Positions 61,401-64,000 of a stretch of 64,000 bases of DNA are shown one piece after another. Source of the DNA: Chloroflexota bacterium. GTDB taxonomy: Bacteria; Chloroflexota; Anaerolineae; Caldilineales; Caldilineaceae. The translations under genes and the position numbers were made by a program. The notes under the pieces are model-generated. The model had not been told where the DNA came from. It worked only from the letters and a program-made list of their open reading frames with translations, and searched no databases. The first letter of the stretch is position 1; every line of letters begins with the position of its first letter. The stretch lies in NCBI GenBank assembly GCA_018969295.1, contig JAGWYN010000021.1:3068-67067 (forward strand). Reading direction: 5' to 3'.

Positions 61401-62386
61401 AAAGCAGCACGGCCCGAAAACAAAAAAATCACACCCGACAGCCCCAAAGCTGGCTGGCCGAAAACCCGCTGGTCTCCCTGTTCGTGGTCTTCCTGGCCCT
61501 GTTTTTGCTGACCGGCGCAGTTCAGCCCAATTTCCTCTCGATCAACGGCGTGCGCAACACGCTGCTGCAGGCAGCCCCCCTGGGTATTCTGGCGGCAGCA
61601 CAGACAGCCCTGATGCTGACCGGCGGCATCGACCTCTCGGTGGCCATGATCGCCACGGGCGCAGCCTATGTGGCGGCCAATCAATCCCCCAACGGTGCCG
61701 GCGTGGCACTCCTGGCCGGCACCTTGGTCGGTCTGCTGATCGGCAGCGTCAACGGCGTCGGCGTGGCACTCTTCCGGGTCAACCCGCTGATTATGACACT
61801 GGCCATGTCGGGCATTTTGTTGGGGCTGTTCACCGCCTGGACACAGACTGTGCTCGCCGGTTCGACGCAGATGGCACCCTTCATCAAACTGTTGGGCGGC
61901 GGAGCCTGGATGGGCAGCGTCCCCTACAGCGTACTGGTCTGGGGCGGTGTCACGTTGCTCGTCTTCTGGCTCTTCCGCCGTTCAGGATGGGGACGGCTTC
62001 TTTACGCCATCGGGGACAACGAGCGTGCAGTGCGGCTGGCAGGGGTGCGCGTCTGGCAGGTCCGTCTGAGCGCCTACATGCTCTCTGGCATGCTTGCGGC
62101 CATTGCCGGCATGTTGCTGGGCGGACGCACCGGAGCAGTCGATCTGCAGCTGGCCGGCGCATTTTTGCTCCCCTCGGTGGCAGCCGCTGTGATCGGGGGC
62201 ACCTCGATCTTTGGCGGCGTCGGCGGCTACACCGGCACCATCCTGGGCGCACTCATCCTCAGCGTGCTCAACTCACTGCTCACCTTCCTCAACGTCGGCC
62301 AGGCGATCCAGCAGATGGTCTACGGCTCGATCGTGCTGGCCCTGGCCTGGGGCTACGCCAGCCTGATGCGGCGCAGCGGCTCGTAG
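61397..62386 (+). CDS. Sugar ABC permease 2 (RbsC/MglC-like)
   Basis: 329 residues, about nine membrane helices. LMLTGGIDLSVAMIATGAAY, coupling loop AIGDNERAVRLAGVRV and GGTSIFGGVGGYTGTILGAL are characteristic. It pairs with permease 1 as a heterodimer. Last gene of the operon; the 183 bases downstream hold no clear terminator. Confidence 0.88.
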   Translation: MKSSTARKQKNHTRQPQSWLAENPLVSLFVVFLALFLLTGAVQPNFLSINGVRNTLLQAAPLGILAAAQTALMLTGGIDLSVAMIATGAAYVAANQSPNGAGVALLAGTLVGLLIGSVNGVGVALFRVNPLIMTLAMSGILLGLFTAWTQTVLAGSTQMAPFIKLLGGGAWMGSVPYSVLVWGGVTLLVFWLFRRSGWGRLLYAIGDNERAVRLAGVRVWQVRLSAYMLSGMLAAIAGMLLGGRTGAVDLQLAGAFLLPSVAAAVIGGTSIFGGVGGYTGTILGALILSVLNSLLTFLNVGQAIQQMVYGSIVLALAWGYASLMRRSGS

Positions 62387-62569
62387 TGTGTTCAGCTGCA
62401 GGCAAAAACAAACAGCCTGGCTGAAGTTGCACCTTCACCTCCCACCGGAATCTCGCCAAGGGGGGACGGGACGCGAGGGACGGAAATGCCCTCTCGGAGA
62501 TTCACCAGCTTTACTGCGTTTTCAGTGAGACTGGCGCGGTGAAGGTTTGGCGGCGTGATGAAGACATCC

Positions 62570-63565
62570 TTACTCCCCCAAAATTCCCGCCACATTCACG
62601 GCGGCGGTTAAGTTCATTTTATACAAACGATCTTCTTCCCATGTATGGGGGTTGTTGCGAATATATTCACGAATCCTATTCAGTTCCTCATCATTGCGCA
62701 CAACATGTTCCCAATAATTACGTTGCCACAGGTGCCCCAGGAACAACCCGTTGCGTTTGGCCATCAGCAGCGCATTGCGATGAACCAACGATTTATACGC
62801 CCCCACCACCGCCTGTAGGGGCGACCCTTGCGGTCGCCCGTATGGTCGGTCATGGGTATCATCAGGGGCACCCGCAAGGGGTGCCCCTACACGGTCGCCC
62901 GTAGGTCGGTCATGGGTATCATCGGGGGCACCCGCCTGTAGGGGCGACCTTTGCGGTCGCCCGTATGGTCGGTCATGGGTATCATCGGGGGCACCCGCCT
63001 GTAGGGGCGACCCTTGCGGTCGCCCGTATGGTCGGTCATGGGTGTCATCGGGAGCACCCGCCTGTAGGGGCGACCCTTGCGGTCGCCCGTATGGTCGGTC
63101 ATGGGTGTCATCGGGGGCACCCGCCTGTAGGGGCGACCCTTGCGGTCGCCCGTATGGTCGGTCATGGGTATCATCGGGAGCACCCGCCTGTAGGGGCGAC
63201 CCTTGCAGTCGCCCGTATGGTCGGTCATGGGTGTCATCGGGAGCACCCGCCTGTAGGGGCGACCCTTGCGGTCGCCCGTATAGTGCCCCTACGGGGTCGA
63301 TGAATAGGATACCGTGGATGTGATTGGGCATGACAACAAATGCATCCAGCCGGACGTTGGTAAAACGATGCGGGAGATTGAACCACTGTTCCTGTGCAAT
63401 CCGTCCAATATCGCTCAACACAGCTACGCCTTCTTGGATGTGACCTAGAAGATGTTGGCGATCCTGTATGCAGAGCGTGATGAAGTACGCTCCAGCGCTG
63501 CTGTAGTCGTAGTGCTTCAAGCGAATCGATCGGCGGTGATGGATGATGTCCGGGTTAAAACTCAT
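62570..63565 (-). CDS. REP-associated Y1 (HUH) transposase with embedded repeat array
   Basis: 331 residues. The transposase halves are MSFNPDIIHHRR...FVVMPNHIHGILF (H-x-H metal motif, residues about 78-87) and, after a 160-residue interruption, VGAYKSLVHRNAL...YWEHVVRNDEELNRIREYIRNNP with the catalytic Tyr near 310. Without the insert it would be about 175 residues, the usual size of this family. The insert is eight in-frame copies of a Gly-Arg-Pro-Gln-Gly-Ser-Pro unit. Whether the protein still works is unknown; the insertion lies between the HUH and Tyr parts. Confidence 0.85.
   Translation of the reverse strand: MSFNPDIIHHRRSIRLKHYDYSSAGAYFITLCIQDRQHLLGHIQEGVAVLSDIGRIAQEQWFNLPHRFTNVRLDAFVVMPNHIHGILFIDPVGALYGRPQGSPLQAGAPDDTHDRPYGRLQGSPLQAGAPDDTHDRPYGRPQGSPLQAGAPDDTHDRPYGRPQGSPLQAGAPDDTHDRPYGRPQGSPLQAGAPDDTHDRPYGRPQRSPLQAGAPDDTHDRPTGDRVGAPLAGAPDDTHDRPYGRPQGSPLQAVVGAYKSLVHRNALLMAKRNGLFLGHLWQRNYWEHVVRNDEELNRIREYIRNNPHTWEEDRLYKMNLTAAVNVAGILGE
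62811..63283. repeat. 63-bp REP-like array, about 7.5 units
   Basis: Units begin at 62811, 62874 (60-bp variant), 62934, 62997, 63060, 63123, 63186 and 63249 (partial). Each contains the perfect 8-bp hairpin GGGCGACC-N5-GGTCGCCC, a REP-type stem. A multiple of 3 keeps the transposase frame open. A diverged copy lies at 48837-48973. Confidence 0.92.
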
Positions 63566-63645
63566 ATCTGGAGTATCTCGGCGATATTTTTAGCAATCGT
63601 CGTTTCCAGCACCTCTCGGCCACACAGAGGGAGGGGGCACACGAA

Positions 63646-63674
63646 AAACCGAGTTTCTCCCAGAAACTCGGTTT
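63646..63674. repeat. Dispersed palindrome, second copy
   Basis: AAACCGAGTTTCT-CCC-AGAAACTCGGTTT, a perfect 13-bp stem, sharing its core with the post-fabI hairpin at 15414-15458 in the opposite loop orientation. Lies in the gap before the right-edge gene and could be the terminator of that minus-strand gene. Confidence 0.75.
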
Positions 63675-63734
63675 CTTGAGCCCCTGTTCTCGGCCGGGCC
63701 CTGTTTCAACAGAGAGGAGGCTCCAGGGAAGCGC

Positions 63735-64000
63735 TCATCCACTCCTCCGGAGAGCCGCCCCCATCTCGACAGAGGCCCCCATCTCGGCAGAAGCCCCCAT
63801 CTCGGCAGAAGCCCCCATCTCGACAGAGGCCCCCATCTCGACAGAGGCCCCCATCTCGGCAGAAGCCCCCATCTCGGCAGAAGCCCCCATCTCGGCAGAA
63901 GCAGTCTCAGGTTTCTTGCCTGGCTCTTTGACACAACCGCCTTCGCCGCTGGGGCGGACATGGGCAGCGTTGATCTCTTCCAGCCCTTTGTACCGGTAGA
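63735..64000 (-). CDS. 3' end of an unidentified gene with hexapeptide repeat tail
   Basis: The last 87 codons and stop of a minus-strand gene entering from the right. It reads YRYKGLEEINAAHVRPSGEG, then a short Lys/Pro linker, then eight copies of the hexapeptide A-S-(A/V)-E-M-G and a short Arg-rich end. The non-repeat part is too short to name: the RYKGLxEIN string recalls the end of GyrB but the following residues do not fit. The opposite-strand open frame here is a shadow. Confidence 0.65.
   Translation of the reverse strand, partial: YRYKGLEEINAAHVRPSGEGGCVKEPGKKPETASAEMGASAEMGASAEMGASVEMGASVEMGASAEMGASAEMGASVEMGAALRRSG
63757..63900 (-). repeat. 18-bp coding minisatellite, 8 units
   Basis: Eight consecutive 18-mers (GCCCCCATCTCGGCAGAA on the plus strand, A/G variants) encode the Ala-Ser-(Ala/Val)-Glu-Met-Gly tail of the right-edge gene. 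Units differ at only one or two sites. Confidence 0.93.

Noticed and set aside
62811..63283. Possible CRISPR array
   Set aside because: Units are contiguous 63-mers with no unique spacers, lie inside a transposase gene and contain a REP-type hairpin.
63735..64000. Right-edge gene as gyrB
   Set aside because: Only a short RYKGLxEIN-like string matches; the residues after it do not follow GyrB and the gene is incomplete.

Overview
The window is GC-rich, densely coded bacterial chromosome. Gene content points to Chloroflexota, probably a Caldilinea-like lineage. This is inferred from the mix of sugar ABC transporters, a LuxR/MalT-type regulator, an MttB-family methyltransferase, the PF13769 virulence-factor family, a plant-type lycopene cyclase and short dispersed palindromes. 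No rRNA or marker phylogeny is available here. There is no prophage, CRISPR array or rRNA operon. tRNA-Glu(UUC) and tRNA-Asp(GUC) are present.

Layout. 1-2843: a SNF2-type helicase cut by the left edge. 3.2-12 kb, mostly minus: tRNA-Glu; a three-gene group (beta-propeller lipoprotein, carbamoyltransferase-like, nitrilase-like without its catalytic Cys); cysQ-purB-rlmM-like; and a membrane-anchored formylglycine-enzyme-like protein divergent from a zinc-ribbon membrane protein. 12-20.8 kb, housekeeping: tyrS, fabI, tRNA-Asp, a SelL-type redox gene with an in-frame UGA at the catalytic Cys (probable selenoprotein), a YtcJ-like amidohydrolase, an MBL hydrolase, deoC and lepB. 21-25 kb: gyrA followed 2 nt later by an AlbA_2/ATPase regulator. 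25-30 kb: a polytopic membrane protein, an epimerase, a PPOX protein, a PhyH dioxygenase with a repeat tail, and a fused hicB-hicA relic. 30.9-39.2 kb: a MalT-like regulator divergent from mttB, then a molybdopterin oxidoreductase, lycopene cyclase and a small PF13769 protein. 39-45 kb: a secreted YHYH protein, an epimerase, and an ABC-2 exporter (permease, fusion protein, two ATPases). 45-50 kb: a DUF4037-like protein, an aldo/keto reductase, a sulfite-oxidase-family protein, a REP-like element, a coiled-coil nuclease-fold gene and a deleted duplicate of the sulfite-oxidase locus.

50.4-62.4 kb is one long co-oriented catabolic locus behind a consensus promoter: FAD oxidoreductase, ROK kinase, two Gfo/Idh/MocA dehydrogenases, SIS protein, SDR, PTE-family hydrolase/lactonase, then a sugar ABC importer (lipoprotein, dual ATPase, two permeases). 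It most likely imports and oxidises an unidentified sugar or polyol. 62.5-64 kb holds a REP-associated Y1 transposase whose coding region carries an in-frame array of 63-bp REP-like repeats, a dispersed palindrome, and the repeat-tailed 3' end of a gene entering from the right edge.

Recurring themes are in-frame coding minisatellites (four genes) and short mobile palindromes. The best candidates for follow-up are the UGA-containing SelL gene, the transposase carrying its own repeat array, and the sugar-oxidation operon.
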